26,962 nt of DNA from Ancylobacter novellus (GTDB lineage: Bacteria; Pseudomonadota; Alphaproteobacteria; Rhizobiales; Xanthobacteraceae), in contig QFQD01000081.1 of the NCBI GenBank assembly GCA_003241485.1, positions 1-26,962 of the forward strand. Direction: 5' to 3'. The position numbers were made by a program, and so were the translations under genes. Positions 14,208 to 21,924 of the stretch are shown one piece after another. Below the pieces are notes generated by a model. The model searched no databases and was not told the DNA's origin. It saw nothing but the letters and a program-made list of their open reading frames with translations. Each line of letters starts with the position of its first letter. Position 1 is the stretch's first letter.

Positions 14208-15467
14208 TCAGGCCTCGCGCACCATCAGAGCGATGAAGAAGCCATCGGTTTGGGTACGGCGCGGTGTCAGGAGCAATCCTTCCGGGCGTTCCAGTGCGGC
14301 CTCGCGCAGGGCCATACCGCGTTCGCCGAGCGCCAGCACGGCCTCGGCCGGCGGAATGCTGCGAAACTCCGGATGGCGCGCGAGGAAGCCACGGATCTGC
14401 TCGACATTCTCCTCGTCGAGCAGCGAGCAGGTGATGTAGGCGAGGCGCCCGCCAGGCTTCACGAAGCGGGCGGCGGCGTCGAGAATCTCGACCTGCTCCT
14501 TTACCCGCTCGGCCAGCGCGCCAGGGCGCATGCGCCATTTTGCATCCGGGTTGCGGCGCCAGGTACCGGTGCCGGTGCAGGGCGCGTCGACCAGAACGAG
14601 GTCCATCTTGCCCGCGAGATCGTCGAGCACCTCGGCACGGGCCGCGCCCTTCCCCCGCGGGGAACGGACCTGCACATTGTGCGCGCCGGCGCGCTGCACG
14701 CGCTCATGGATCGGCGCGAGGCGGCGCAGGTCGTCGTCATAGGCATAGAGCTGGCCGGCATTGTCCATCAGCGCGGCGAGTGCGAGCGTCTTGCCGCCGC
14801 CCCCGGCGCAGAGGTCCAGCACCTGCCCGCCGCGCGGCGGGGCGGCGAGAATGGCGGCAAGTTGCGACCCCTCGTCCTGCACCTCGACGAGCCCCTTTAT
14901 ATAGGCCGGCTCGACTGTCACGGGCGGGGCCTTGCCGTCGGGCGAAAGCGCGATCCGCAGCGACAGCGGCGACCACGCGCCGGCCACGGGGCCGAGATGG
15001 GAAAGCTGCTGGCTCGCCTTGTCGACCGGGCCTTTGAGCGTGTTGACGCGCAGATCGAGCGGCGCGCGTTCGGCGAGTGCCGTGCCCTCTTCCGCCCGCG
15101 CCTCGCCGAAAACGCCAGCCAGCGCGGCATCCAGCCATTCCGGGAAATCACCGCGCACATGGGCGGGGGCATCGTCGAGCGAAGCGGCATCGAGCCTGGT
15201 GCGCTCCTCCTCGCTCAGCGGCTCGGGAGCAAAGCGGGCACCGTCGCACAGCGCGGCGATGGCTTCCGTCTCAAGGCCACGCCAGGCGGCAGACGCCCGG
15301 CGGCGCAGGGCGTCATACACCAGCGAGGACAGCGCGGCGCGATCGCCGGAGCCAGCGAAGCGGTGGCTGCGGCCCCAGTCCTTCAGCACGTCGGCTGCGG
15401 GACGGCGCTCAGCCAGCAGGGTGCCGAGCACCTCGATGGCAGCGGAAAGCCGGGCGGCGGGAGTCAT
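14208..15467 (-). CDS. rsmB: RsmB-like 16S rRNA m5C methyltransferase
   Basis: RsmB (Sun/Fmu) methylates C967 of 16S rRNA using S-adenosylmethionine. The 419-residue product has an N-terminal NusB-like region (about 1-130), then the Nol1/Nop2/Sun fold. The SAM-binding motif LDLCAGGGGKT is at 217-227. The two catalytic cysteines typical of RNA m5C enzymes are Cys297 in DAPCTGTGTWRRNP and Cys347 in YITCSLL. It lies 10 bases after the MAPEG gene and 7 bases before guaA, all on the minus strand, consistent with one operon. Exact target site is inferred from the family; alphaproteobacterial genomes often carry more than one Sun-family paralogue. Confidence 0.88.
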   Translation of the reverse strand: MTPAARLSAAIEVLGTLLAERRPAADVLKDWGRSHRFAGSGDRAALSSLVYDALRRRASAAWRGLETEAIAALCDGARFAPEPLSEEERTRLDAASLDDAPAHVRGDFPEWLDAALAGVFGEARAEEGTALAERAPLDLRVNTLKGPVDKASQQLSHLGPVAGAWSPLSLRIALSPDGKAPPVTVEPAYIKGLVEVQDEGSQLAAILAAPPRGGQVLDLCAGGGGKTLALAALMDNAGQLYAYDDDLRRLAPIHERVQRAGAHNVQVRSPRGKGAARAEVLDDLAGKMDLVLVDAPCTGTGTWRRNPDAKWRMRPGALAERVKEQVEILDAAARFVKPGGRLAYITCSLLDEENVEQIRGFLARHPEFRSIPPAEAVLALGERGMALREAALERPEGLLLTPRRTQTDGFFIALMVREA

Positions 15468-15477
15468 GCAAACCTCG

Positions 15478-15909
15478 TCACGTCATCACCGGCGACAGGA
15501 GAATGCCCAGCGCGAACTGCACCCACATCACCAACAGCACCAGCACCCCGACCATAAAGGCAGGGAAGCGCAGGCGGATCTCGTTTGTCGTGACGTGGAC
15601 AAGCGCGTGGACAATGCGGCTCAACACGAACAGCCAGGCGAGCAGGACGAAAAGCCCGTCCGCCTGCCGCGTCGCGAGAGCCAGGATCATGACGGCGTAG
15701 AAGAGGACCGGCAGTTCAAACTGGTTGCGGAAGCAGTTGCCCGCCTGCCGCACCGTCGCCGGCCATCCCGTCTCGTCGATCACCACCCTGTCGCGCTCCA
15801 CCGCCCCGGCCCGGATCGCCGCCGCCCGCACATATCCGAGCCGGAGCAGCACCGCGAAGGTGAGCCCGACCTGGACGAAGACGGGGAGCAGAATGGCGGC
15901 GACGGACAC
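15478..15909 (-). CDS. MAPEG-family membrane protein
   Basis: This is a 143-residue integral membrane protein with about four hydrophobic helices. Family-typical features are RQAGNCFRNQFELPVLFYAVMILAL in the middle (the FxNxxExP-like motif of MAPEG proteins, here FRNQFELP) and the following RIVHALVHVTTNEIRLRFPAF segment. MAPEG members include membrane glutathione transferases and eicosanoid enzymes; the substrate of bacterial members like this one is unknown. It sits between guaB and rsmB with short gaps (48 and 10 bases), so it is probably co-transcribed without an obvious metabolic link. Confidence 0.83.
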   Translation of the reverse strand: MSVAAILLPVFVQVGLTFAVLLRLGYVRAAAIRAGAVERDRVVIDETGWPATVRQAGNCFRNQFELPVLFYAVMILALATRQADGLFVLLAWLFVLSRIVHALVHVTTNEIRLRFPAFMVGVLVLLVMWVQFALGILLSPVMT

Positions 15910-15957
15910 GGTGCGGGGTCTCTCCTGGAAACCGGATCGGGAAAGAGAAGGGGGCCG

Positions 15958-17448
15958 TCAGGCCCCGTTCGGATAGTTCGGGCTTTCGCGGGTGATGATC
16001 ACGTCATGGACATGGCTCTCACGCAGCGACGCGCCGGAGATGCGCACGAACTGCGCCTTCTCGCGGAACTCCGCCAGCGTGCCACCGCCGACATAGCCCA
16101 TCGCCGCGCGCAGGCCACCGGCGAGCTGGTGCAGCACGCCGCCGACCGGCCCCTTATAGGCCACCTGCCCCTCGATGCCTTCCGGCACGAGCTTCAGCGT
16201 GTCCTTCACCTCGGCCTGGAAGTAGCGGTCGGCCGAGCCGCGGGCCATGGCGCCCACCGAGCCCATGCCACGATACGACTTATAGGAGCGGCCCTGATAG
16301 AGATAGACCTCGCCGGGGCTTTCATCCGTGCCGGCCAGCAGCGAGCCGATCATGGCGCAGTCCGCGCCGGCGGCCAGCGCCTTGGCCAGATCGCCCGAAT
16401 ATTTGATGCCGCCATCGGCGATGACCGGCGTGTCGTTCTTGCGCGCCACCTCGACCGCGTCGAGGATGGCGGTGAGCTGGGGCACGCCGACGCCCGCGAC
16501 GATGCGGGTGGTGCAGATCGAGCCCGGGCCGATGCCGACCTTCACCGCATCCGCACCCGCGTCGATCAGCGCCTGCGCACCTTCGCCGGTCGCGATGTTG
16601 CCGGCGAGGATCTGCACCTTGTTGGACAGCTGCTTGATGCGGCTGACCTGGTCCAGCACCTTGCGCGAATGGCCGTGCGCGGTATCGACGACCACGAGGT
16701 CGACGCCGGCATCCACCAACAGCTCGGCGCGGCGGAAACCGTCGTCACCCACGCTGGTGGCGGCGGCGACGCGCAGGCGGCCCTGCTCGTCCTTGGCCGC
16801 GTTAGGGTTGGTGACGGCCTTTTCCATATCCTTGACGGTGATGAGGCCGACGCAGCGGCCCTCGTCGTCCACCACCAGCAGCTTCTCGATGCGGAACTGG
16901 TGCAGCAGCCGCTTGGCCTCGGCCTGCTCCACGCCCTCGCGGACCGTGACCAGCCGCTCCTTGGTCATCAGCTCGGAAACGAGCTGGCCGGGATTGGTGG
17001 CAAAGCGCACGTCACGGTTGGTGAGGATGCCCACCAGCTTGCCGCCGCGCCCGTTGGAACCGCGCTCGACCACCGGAATGCCGGAAATGCCGTGGTTCTT
17101 CATCAGCGCCAGCGCATCGGCCAGCGTCTGGTCGGGATGGATGGTGACCGGGTTCACGATCATCCCCGATTCGAACTTCTTCACCATCCGCACATGCTCG
17201 GCCTGCACTTCAGGATCGAGATTGCGGTGAATGACGCCGAGGCCGCCGGCCTGCGCCATGGCGATGGCGAGCCGCCATTCCGTGACGGTGTCCATCGCCG
17301 ACGAAATGATCGGAATGTTCAGCGAGATCGACCGGGTGACGCGCGAGGCTATGTCCACCTGGCCCGGCATGACGTCCGAAAGGCCCGGCTTGAGGAGCAC
17401 GTCGTCGAAGGTAAGCGCTTCCCGCGCGAGGCCGTCGTACACCGACAT
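15958..17448 (-). CDS. guaB: IMP dehydrogenase
   Basis: GuaB oxidises IMP to XMP with NAD+, the committed step to GMP, upstream of GuaA in the same strand cluster. The 496-residue TIM-barrel enzyme carries a CBS-domain pair inserted at roughly residues 95-210. The catalytic loop is GPGSICTTRIV with Cys312, preceded by the NAD/substrate segment LVVVDTAHGHS. The flap contains YRGMGSVGAM. I chose ATG 17448 because GGGAG lies six bases upstream; the in-frame TTG at 17454 is less likely. The gene appears complete and normal in length. Confidence 0.96.
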   Translation of the reverse strand: MSVYDGLAREALTFDDVLLKPGLSDVMPGQVDIASRVTRSISLNIPIISSAMDTVTEWRLAIAMAQAGGLGVIHRNLDPEVQAEHVRMVKKFESGMIVNPVTIHPDQTLADALALMKNHGISGIPVVERGSNGRGGKLVGILTNRDVRFATNPGQLVSELMTKERLVTVREGVEQAEAKRLLHQFRIEKLLVVDDEGRCVGLITVKDMEKAVTNPNAAKDEQGRLRVAAATSVGDDGFRRAELLVDAGVDLVVVDTAHGHSRKVLDQVSRIKQLSNKVQILAGNIATGEGAQALIDAGADAVKVGIGPGSICTTRIVAGVGVPQLTAILDAVEVARKNDTPVIADGGIKYSGDLAKALAAGADCAMIGSLLAGTDESPGEVYLYQGRSYKSYRGMGSVGAMARGSADRYFQAEVKDTLKLVPEGIEGQVAYKGPVGGVLHQLAGGLRAAMGYVGGGTLAEFREKAQFVRISGASLRESHVHDVIITRESPNYPNGA

Positions 17449-17750
17449 CGCCAACTCCCGAATTGGGGCATTCGACGCGCAGCGATCGCGTCAGCCCGAT
17501 GGATGGGTGACCGAGGCGAGACGGTTTTGAATGATTGCCGCACGCCTTCGAGTTGGCGAGGGCTCATACCATGGTGCAGTGCGCTTTCCTAGGCGTCTTG
17601 GTCTGTGTCGGACGCAATACCGCCGCGCGTTCGCAAAAGCCCGCCTCACCCTATCGTGATTGCCCGGTTGCGTGGGGGAAGCCCTCGTCGGCGCCCATGC
17701 CGCGAGATATATAGCGCCAGCGTCGACCATGCCCCCCACCGGAAATTCCC
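17449..17750. other. Divergent intergenic region, guaB / MFS gene
   Basis: This 302-base stretch separates divergently transcribed guaB and the MFS transporter gene, so it should hold both promoters. I found no convincing -35/-10 pair, no RNA gene and no clear riboswitch. A TATATA at about 17708-17713 lies on the transporter side but lacks a matching -35 element. Confidence 0.5.
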
Positions 17751-19184
17751 GTGCGCATCGAACGTCTCGTCCCCCTCATCGTCGCCTGCGCGCTGTTCAT
17801 GGAGCAGCTTGATTCGACGGTGATCGCGACGTCGCTGCCGGCCATCGCCGCCGATCTCCACGAGGACCCGATCTCACTGAAGCTGGCGCTGACGTCCTAT
17901 CTGCTCAGCCTCGCCGTCTTCATTCCCGCCAGCGGATGGTTCGCCGACAGGTTCGGCTCCCGCACCGTGTTCCGCGCCGCGATCGTGATCTTCACGCTGG
18001 GCTCGCTGCTGTGCGGGCTGGCGACCTCGCTGCCGGATTTCGTCATCTACCGGATCATTCAAGGCATGGGCGGCGCGATGATGGTTCCCGTCGGCCGGCT
18101 GGTCATCCTGCGCACCGTGCCCAAGGAGGATCTCGTCTCGGCGCTGGCGTGGTTGACGGTGCCGGCGCTGCTGGGGCCGGTCATCGGCCCGCCGCTGGGC
18201 GGCTTCATCACCACCTATTTCGACTGGCGCTACATCTTCTTCCTCAACATCCCGATCGGGCTGATCGGCGTCCTGCTGGCGACGCGCTTCATCCCCGACA
18301 TTCGCGAGGATGATCTGCCGCCCTTCGATCTGCACGGCATGCTGCTCTCAGCCGTCGGTCTCGCCGGCCTCGTCTTCGGCTTCGCGCTGCTCGGCCAGCA
18401 CGCGGTGCAGGCGTGGATCGCGCTGGTCGTGATCGCGGTCGGGGCGGTGTCGATGTCGTTCTATGTGCGCCACGCGCGCCATACCGACCGGCCGATCCTC
18501 GATCTGGCGCTGCTGAAGGTCCCGACCTTCTTCGCCGGCGTGGTGGGCGCCTCGCTGTTCCGCGTCGGCATCGGCGCCCTGCCCTTCCTGCTGCCGCTCA
18601 TGCTGCAGCTCGGCTTCGGCCTGTCGCCCTTCGCCTCGGGCATGATTACCTTCGCCTCGGCCGCTGGCGCCATGACCATGAAGTTCACCGCCGCGCCGAT
18701 CATCCGCGCCTTCGGCTTCCGCCGCGTGCTGGTGGTCAACTGCGTCATCGCCTCGGCGATGATCGGCGTCATCGCCTTCTTCCGGCCGGACATGTCGCAT
18801 CTGGTGCTGATTATCGCGCTGCTGTTCGGCGGGTTCTTCCGCTCGCTGCAGTTCACCAGCACCAACGCGCTGTCCTATGCCGATATTTCCAACGAGCAGA
18901 TGAGCCGTGCCACCAGCTTCGCCAGCGTGGCGCAGCAGGTCTCGATCTCGACCGGTGTCGCGGTCGCCGCGCTGGTGCTCGACACGCTGCGCAGCGTGCG
19001 TGGCGACGGCACGATTCACCTCTTCGACTTCAGCGTGGCCTTTACCGTGGTCGGGCTGATTGCCGTGTGCTCTGTCTTCTTCTTCCTGCGCCTGCCGAAA
19101 GACGCCGGCGCCGCGCTGGCCCGCCGGCGCGAAAAGCCGGCGGCGCCGGCTGAAGCGCATGGCGAGATGGGCAGCGCCGCCTGA
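17751..19184 (+). CDS. DHA2-type MFS drug transporter
   Basis: This 477-residue protein has about 14 hydrophobic helices, the number typical of the DHA2 (EmrB/QacA-like) drug:H+ antiporters. Helix 1 carries FMEQLDSTVIATSLPAIA, matching the DHA2 signature LDxTIVNVALP in form. Motif A appears as GWFADRFGSRTVF, and the motif C-like stretch is GPVIGPPLGGFITTYFDWRYIFFLNIPIG. It likely exports amphipathic compounds from the cytoplasmic membrane; the substrate is unknown. The start is GTG 17751. No membrane-fusion (EmrA-like) partner gene is adjacent, so it probably works alone. It converges with rlmE, with 18 bases between the stops. Confidence 0.9.
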   Translation: MRIERLVPLIVACALFMEQLDSTVIATSLPAIAADLHEDPISLKLALTSYLLSLAVFIPASGWFADRFGSRTVFRAAIVIFTLGSLLCGLATSLPDFVIYRIIQGMGGAMMVPVGRLVILRTVPKEDLVSALAWLTVPALLGPVIGPPLGGFITTYFDWRYIFFLNIPIGLIGVLLATRFIPDIREDDLPPFDLHGMLLSAVGLAGLVFGFALLGQHAVQAWIALVVIAVGAVSMSFYVRHARHTDRPILDLALLKVPTFFAGVVGASLFRVGIGALPFLLPLMLQLGFGLSPFASGMITFASAAGAMTMKFTAAPIIRAFGFRRVLVVNCVIASAMIGVIAFFRPDMSHLVLIIALLFGGFFRSLQFTSTNALSYADISNEQMSRATSFASVAQQVSISTGVAVAALVLDTLRSVRGDGTIHLFDFSVAFTVVGLIAVCSVFFFLRLPKDAGAALARRREKPAAPAEAHGEMGSAA

Positions 19185-19202
19185 GGTGATGCAGCAGGCG
19201 GC

Positions 19203-19907
19203 TCAGCTGCCGCGGCCGCGGAAACCCGTTGCCACCACGTAAAGCTCGGCCGAATCCGCCCGGCTCGCCTGCGGCTTCACATGACGCACCGTGGCGAAGT
19301 CGCGCTTCAGCTCGGCAAGCAGCGTGCCTTCCGTGCCGCCCTGGAACACCTTGGCAACGAAGGAGCCGCCGGGCGCGAGCACTTTCCGCGCGAAATCGAT
19401 GGCCAGCTCGACCAGGCCGACAATGCGCAGATGGTCGGTCGCCTTGTGGCCGGTCGTATTCGCCGCCATGTCGGACATGACGACATCGGCCTCGCCGCCG
19501 AGCATCTCCATCAGGCGCTCGGGCGCGTCGTCCTTGAGGAAGTCCATCTGGGCGAAGTCGACGCCGGTGACCGGATCGATTTCGAGGAGATCAATGGCGA
19601 CGATCTTGCCGCGCCCCTCGTCCGCCTTGGTGCGCTGGGCGGCGACCTGGCTCCAGCCGCCGGGCGCGGCGCCGAGGTCGACCACCCGCGCGCCGGGCTT
19701 GAGCAGCTTCATCTTGTCGTCGATCTCGATCAGCTTGAAGGCCGCGCGCGAGCGCCAGCCTTCGCGCTTGGCGCGCGCGACGTAAGGGTCGTTCAGCTGG
19801 CGCTGCAGCCATTTCTGCGAGGAGGAGGAGAGCGAGCGGGCCTTCTTCAGGCGAACCTTGAGCGGTCGCGCCTCGCCGCCCTTGCGGGCTTCCGGCTTGT
19901 CGATCAC
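19203..19907 (-). CDS. rlmE: RlmE, 23S rRNA 2'-O-methyltransferase
   Basis: RlmE (FtsJ/RrmJ) methylates the 2'-OH of U2552 in the 23S rRNA A-loop late in 50S assembly. The 234-residue protein has SAM motif VDLGAAPGGWSQ. The catalytic K-D-K-E tetrad is Lys58 (RAAFKL), Asp146 (SDMAANTTGH), Lys186 (AKVFQGG) and Glu221 (SAELY). I chose GTG 19907 because it overlaps the upstream stop as GTGA and has GAGGCGAGG about eight bases before it. A GTG at 19946 would add 13 residues and overlap the ppx gene by 43 bases. The N terminus is Lys/Arg-rich, as expected for an RNA-binding enzyme. Confidence 0.93.
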   Translation of the reverse strand: MIDKPEARKGGEARPLKVRLKKARSLSSSSQKWLQRQLNDPYVARAKREGWRSRAAFKLIEIDDKMKLLKPGARVVDLGAAPGGWSQVAAQRTKADEGRGKIVAIDLLEIDPVTGVDFAQMDFLKDDAPERLMEMLGGEADVVMSDMAANTTGHKATDHLRIVGLVELAIDFARKVLAPGGSFVAKVFQGGTEGTLLAELKRDFATVRHVKPQASRADSAELYVVATGFRGRGS

Positions 19908-21055
19908 GTACTGGACCTCGCCTCGGGCACCGCCCGGTCGCGCCACACACCGTCGGCCCGCATCAATTCCACCAATATACCCTCGCGCAATCCACGGTCG
20001 GCCACGCGCAGCCGATCGCAGGGAAAGGCGCGCCGTACCGATTCAAGTATGGCACAGCCCGCCAGCACAAGGTCGGCACGCTCGACGCCTATACAGGGAT
20101 TCGCCGCCCGTTCGGAAAACGGCATGGCGATCAGCCGATCCACCACCACGCGCACCTGCTCCGCTCCCAACCAGGTTCCATCAACCTGCGAACGGTCATA
20201 GCGCGGCAGGTCGAGATGGACGCCGGCAATGGTGGTGACGGTGCCCGACGTGCCGAGCAGATGCAGCCGCCCGCAATTATGCGGGCCCACCGCCTTCACG
20301 AAGCCTTCGAGATGCGGGGTGAACTCGTTCACCATCGCCTCGAAATCGTCGCGCGTGACCTTCACGCCGCCATGGCGCTCGGCCACGGTGACGACGCCCA
20401 GCGGCACCGAAACCCAGGCGCGGATCACGGCCGTCGGCGGGCCGCCATCACAGGTCTCGACCCGGTCGAGCCACACGACCTCGGTCGAGCCGCCGCCAAT
20501 GTCGAACAGGACGGCGCCATCCGAATAGGGATCGACCAGCGGTGTGCAGCCGGCGGCGGCCAGGCGCGCCTCGGTCTCGCGCTCGACGATCTCCAGCTTC
20601 AGCCCGGTTTCGTCCTCCACGCGCTGGATGAACTCGGCCCCGTTCGCTGCCGAGCGGCAGGCCTCGGTCGCGATCAGGCGGGCGCCGGCGATATGACGGT
20701 TGCGTATCTTGCCGGCGCACACGCCCAGCGCATCGACGGCGCGGGTCATCGCCGCTTCGCTCAGCCGGCCGGAGCAGATGAGCCCCTCGCCCAGCCGGAC
20801 GATGCGCGAGAAGGCATCGACGACGCGAAAGCCGTTCGCCGTTGGTCGGGCGATCAGCAGCCGGCAGTTGTTCGTGCCGAGGTCGAGCGCGGCATAGCAC
20901 CCTTCACCGGAGTTGGGGCCGGGGCCGGACGAGTGCGGCGCGGCTTCGCGACGCCCCCGCCACTGGCGATGGCGCGCGCGCGCTGGCGGCCGATCCTCGC
21001 GCGGCGACCTTTCGGTTGCCGGCCGGTCCGCCCAAGTCTGGGTCTCGTCGACCAT
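19904..21055 (-). CDS. ppx: Ppx/GppA-family phosphatase
   Basis: This family includes exopolyphosphatase and pppGpp phosphohydrolase, both of the actin-like ATPase superfamily. The 383-residue sequence has the phosphate-1 motif ALDLGTNNCRLLIA, the catalytic-Glu region ATEACRSAANG, EIVERETEARLA and the phosphate-2 motif LFDIGGGSTEVVW. LLGTSGTVTTIAGV follows. It lacks the C-terminal HD-like domain of E. coli Ppx (about 510 residues), as is common in alphaproteobacteria. The first 50 residues are Arg/Pro-rich and probably disordered. Which substrate it prefers cannot be read from the sequence. It precedes rlmE with a GTGA overlap, so the two are likely co-translated. Confidence 0.88.
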   Translation of the reverse strand: MVDETQTWADRPATERSPREDRPPARARHRQWRGRREAAPHSSGPGPNSGEGCYAALDLGTNNCRLLIARPTANGFRVVDAFSRIVRLGEGLICSGRLSEAAMTRAVDALGVCAGKIRNRHIAGARLIATEACRSAANGAEFIQRVEDETGLKLEIVERETEARLAAAGCTPLVDPYSDGAVLFDIGGGSTEVVWLDRVETCDGGPPTAVIRAWVSVPLGVVTVAERHGGVKVTRDDFEAMVNEFTPHLEGFVKAVGPHNCGRLHLLGTSGTVTTIAGVHLDLPRYDRSQVDGTWLGAEQVRVVVDRLIAMPFSERAANPCIGVERADLVLAGCAILESVRRAFPCDRLRVADRGLREGILVELMRADGVWRDRAVPEARSST

Positions 21056-21122
21056 CTGAGATTCCCCGGCCGAAGCCGCCGATCCCCGGCCGCTCGTCGC
21101 GACGCAGAAACCGAATTGTTCA

Positions 21123-21140
21123 ACATTTCACTGGAAATGT
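21123..21140. repeat. 7-bp inverted repeat upstream of the ppx gene
   Basis: ACATTTC (21123-21129) pairs perfectly with GAAATGT (21134-21140) around ACTG, in the gap between kdpE and the ppx-family gene, about 70 bases before the latter's start. It lies in an AT-richer patch, suitable for a promoter or an operator. No regulator is identified. Confidence 0.35.
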
Positions 21141-21240
21141 AACATCGGGACGCGCTGACGCAATCGACTTCATGACAGCATTGCGGCGAGAGCACCGCTC
21201 GCGCGTCACGGCATCGGTCGTTAAACCCGGTATGGGGCCT

Positions 21241-21924
21241 TTACTCGCCGGTGCGGTAGCCGACGCCCGGTTCGGTGATGATGATCGCAGGATTTGCCGG
21301 GTCCGGCTCCAGCTTGGCCCTGAGCTGGCCGATATAGACGCGCAAATATTGGGTATCGTGCTCATTGGCCGGCCCCCACACCTCGCGCAAAATGTGCCGA
21401 TGCGTCAGCACCTTGCCGGGATGGCGGGCGAGGAAGGCGAGCAGCTCGAACTCCTTCGGCGTCAGTCGGATCTCCTCCGCCCCGCGCTGGACGCGGTGGC
21501 GTGGAATGTCGATTTCGATGTCGCCGATGCGCAGCACCGGCGTTTCGCCCTTCTCCTGCATGCGATGGCGCAGCGCGGCGCGCAGCCGCGCCATCAGCTC
21601 GCCCATGCCGAACGGCTTGTTGACGAAATCGTCGGCGCCAAGATCCAGCGCCTCGATCTTCTCGATCTCGCGATCGCGGGCCGAAAGAACCACGATCGGC
21701 ACGTCCGACCAGGCGCGCAGCGAGCGGATAACCTCCTTGCCGTCCATGTCGGGCAGGCCGAGATCGAGAATCACCATGTCCGGCCGCCGGTTGACCACGA
21801 GGCTGATCGCCTCCGCGCCCGTGTCGGCACGCAGCGGCTCATAACCGTTGGCGGCCAGCGCCGGCGCCATGAAGCGATGGATGGCGGGTTCATCGTCGAC
21901 GACGAGGACACGGACGCCGCTCAT
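21241..21924 (-). CDS. kdpE: KdpE, response regulator
   Basis: KdpE is the OmpR-type response regulator that activates the kdpFABC operon when phosphorylated by KdpD under potassium limitation. The 227-residue protein has a receiver domain (about 1-120) with acidic pair Asp10/Asp11, phospho-acceptor Asp54 (MVILDLGLPD) and the Lys in FVNKPF. A C-terminal winged helix (about 130-225) contains LTPKEFELLAFLARHPGKVLTH and the closing VGYR. The ATG overlaps the kdpD stop by four bases. It is the last gene of the kdp cluster on this strand. Confidence 0.94.
   Translation of the reverse strand: MSGVRVLVVDDEPAIHRFMAPALAANGYEPLRADTGAEAISLVVNRRPDMVILDLGLPDMDGKEVIRSLRAWSDVPIVVLSARDREIEKIEALDLGADDFVNKPFGMGELMARLRAALRHRMQEKGETPVLRIGDIEIDIPRHRVQRGAEEIRLTPKEFELLAFLARHPGKVLTHRHILREVWGPANEHDTQYLRVYIGQLRAKLEPDPANPAIIITEPGVGYRTGE

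Noticed and set aside
12959..14236. Long plus-strand frame opposite guaA
   Set aside because: It is His/Asp/Ala-rich and featureless, the mirror of guaA codons. guaA has complete catalytic motifs.
14932..17592. Very long open frame on the plus strand opposite rsmB, the MAPEG gene and guaB
   Set aside because: It has no family-like motifs and runs antisense across three well-supported genes. Stop codons are rare in this high-GC DNA, so such shadow frames are expected.
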